Origin: a virus
Reading direction: 5' to 3' (one strand)
IMG/VR virus record: IMGVR_UViG_3300042539_000311
Span: 1 to 29,597 of that record
DNA: 29,597 bases
Shown here: positions 29,149 through 29,597 of the stretch, piece after piece
Numbering within the stretch: the stretch's first letter is position 1
Layout: each line of letters opens with the position of its first letter
Notes under the pieces: generated by a model
The model's input: the letters and a program-made list of their open reading frames with translations, nothing else
Database searches by the model: none
Told to the model about the DNA's origin: nothing
Position numbers and translations under genes: made by a program

Positions 29149-29393
29149 CGGTACCTCCTGTTGGCCCACGTGACCCCAGTCACCGGGACCTTGGACTGTA
29201 GCACCTAGTAATTCGGCCCCACAACTCCCCCCAGGGTTGTGGGTGAGGATTTCTTGGCGGTATGGTTGAAGCCATCACTGGTTGGTGGTTCTCCAGTGGT
29301 GGTGCCCGGTGGGCAACGCAGATCAGGCCGTGAGTCCGTTGGTTAGTGTAAACTAGCCATAAGACTCACGGTCTTTTCTGTATTAGGAGCTAA
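29149..29393. promoter_or_regulatory. Structured non-coding divergent region
   Basis: 245 bp between the leftward initiator leader and the rightward 62-aa gene, with no convincing ORF. It contains inverted repeats at 29170-29183 (GTGAC/GTCAC), 29218-29243 (CCCACAAC/GTTGTGGG), 29276-29298 (CACTGG/CCAGTG), 29303-29315 (TGCCC/GGGCA) and 29328-29371, a 9-bp CCGTGAGTC/GACTCACGG pair around a second hairpin (29341-29358). It should hold divergent promoters; I see only a weak leftward match (TTGTGG-18-TACAGT near 29200-29240). Operators or attenuators are likely. Confidence 0.55.
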
Positions 29394-29582
29394 ATGAAAG
29401 ATCCGCCCCGCCACCTTAACCCCGCGCAGTTCAGTAGCGAAGATGAGTATGTTGATGCAACCATTATGCAATTGCACAAGCACCAAATGGATAACCCTGA
29501 TTACATACCTCGGTCGGCGCGTCGCGATGAGGTTTACGCCAGATGGGTTTATCGTAATCAGTCAAATTTGAATCCAAACTAA
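29394..29582 (+). CDS. Small hypothetical protein, rightward (62 aa)
   Basis: 62 aa, MKDPPRHLNPAQFSSEDEYV then DATIMQLHKHQMDNPDYIPR and SARRDEVYARWVYRNQSN. ATG with TTAGGAGC five bases ahead, and stop at the window's end. It reads as a short charged helical protein. It is the first gene of the rightward unit divergent from the replication operon. No family recognised; an early-gene regulator is possible but unsupported. Confidence 0.68.
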   Translation: MKDPPRHLNPAQFSSEDEYVDATIMQLHKHQMDNPDYIPRSARRDEVYARWVYRNQSNLNPN

Positions 29583-29597
29583 CAAATACTAAACATT

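Noticed and set aside
29394-29582. A lysogeny repressor opposite the replication operon
   Set aside because: The divergent position is suggestive, but the 62-aa protein shows no helix-turn-helix that I can support.

Overview
The window looks like part of a tailed-phage genome (or uncultured viral contig) whose host is probably an actinobacterium. It carries two WhiB-family regulators, an HGxxxYxxGCRCxxC zinc motif of the kind seen in actinophage proteins, and an almost complete phage replication and recombination set. Genes are packed with 1-, 4- or 8-nt stop/start overlaps, nearly all on the minus strand. No terminase, portal, capsid, integrase, tRNA or CRISPR array is visible, so lifestyle and virion type cannot be judged.

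Layout in the direction of minus-strand transcription (right to left). At 29.15-29.39 kb a structured non-coding region separates one rightward small gene from the long leftward gene series. That series begins with a 21-aa leader ORF and a lambda O-like replication initiator (29.1-27.8 kb) whose coding sequence contains hairpins, a 12-bp tandem repeat and three 18-bp iterons, so it is a good candidate for the replication origin. Next come a DnaC-like loader, a DnaB-like helicase, a DnaG-like primase and a SNF2-type helicase (27.6-22.6 kb). From 22.2 to 18.5 kb lies a GC-rich array of very small genes, many opening with the same GTG start cassette that also forms the end of the preceding gene. 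Then come an ssDNA-binding protein, DNA polymerase I, a zinc-ribbon protein, RecA, an HD phosphohydrolase, a Cas4-like nuclease and two further PD-(D/E)XK nucleases (18.5-10.7 kb), and a SpoVS homologue at 10.4-10.7 kb behind an RBS-proximal hairpin.

From 10.4 to 5.9 kb is a block of disordered, low-complexity proteins of unknown role. A promoter near 5.92 kb appears to start the next leftward operon (5.9-0.6 kb): a Cys-rich protein, HAD-like and TGT-like proteins, a DUF6378-type protein, a WhiB with an added zinc tail, a small HTH protein, a glycosyltransferase, a second WhiB and a zinc deaminase. This operon converges with a rightward pyrimidine-dimer glycosylase-like gene at the left edge.

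Working together: initiator, loader, helicase, primase, SSB and Pol I would form a mostly self-sufficient replisome; RecA and three nucleases would handle recombination; the HD hydrolase and deaminase would adjust nucleotide pools; WhiB, HTH and SpoVS proteins are candidate regulators. The strongest novelty candidates are the small-gene array with its shared stop-start junction, the origin inside the initiator gene, and the SpoVS gene with its own hairpin leader.
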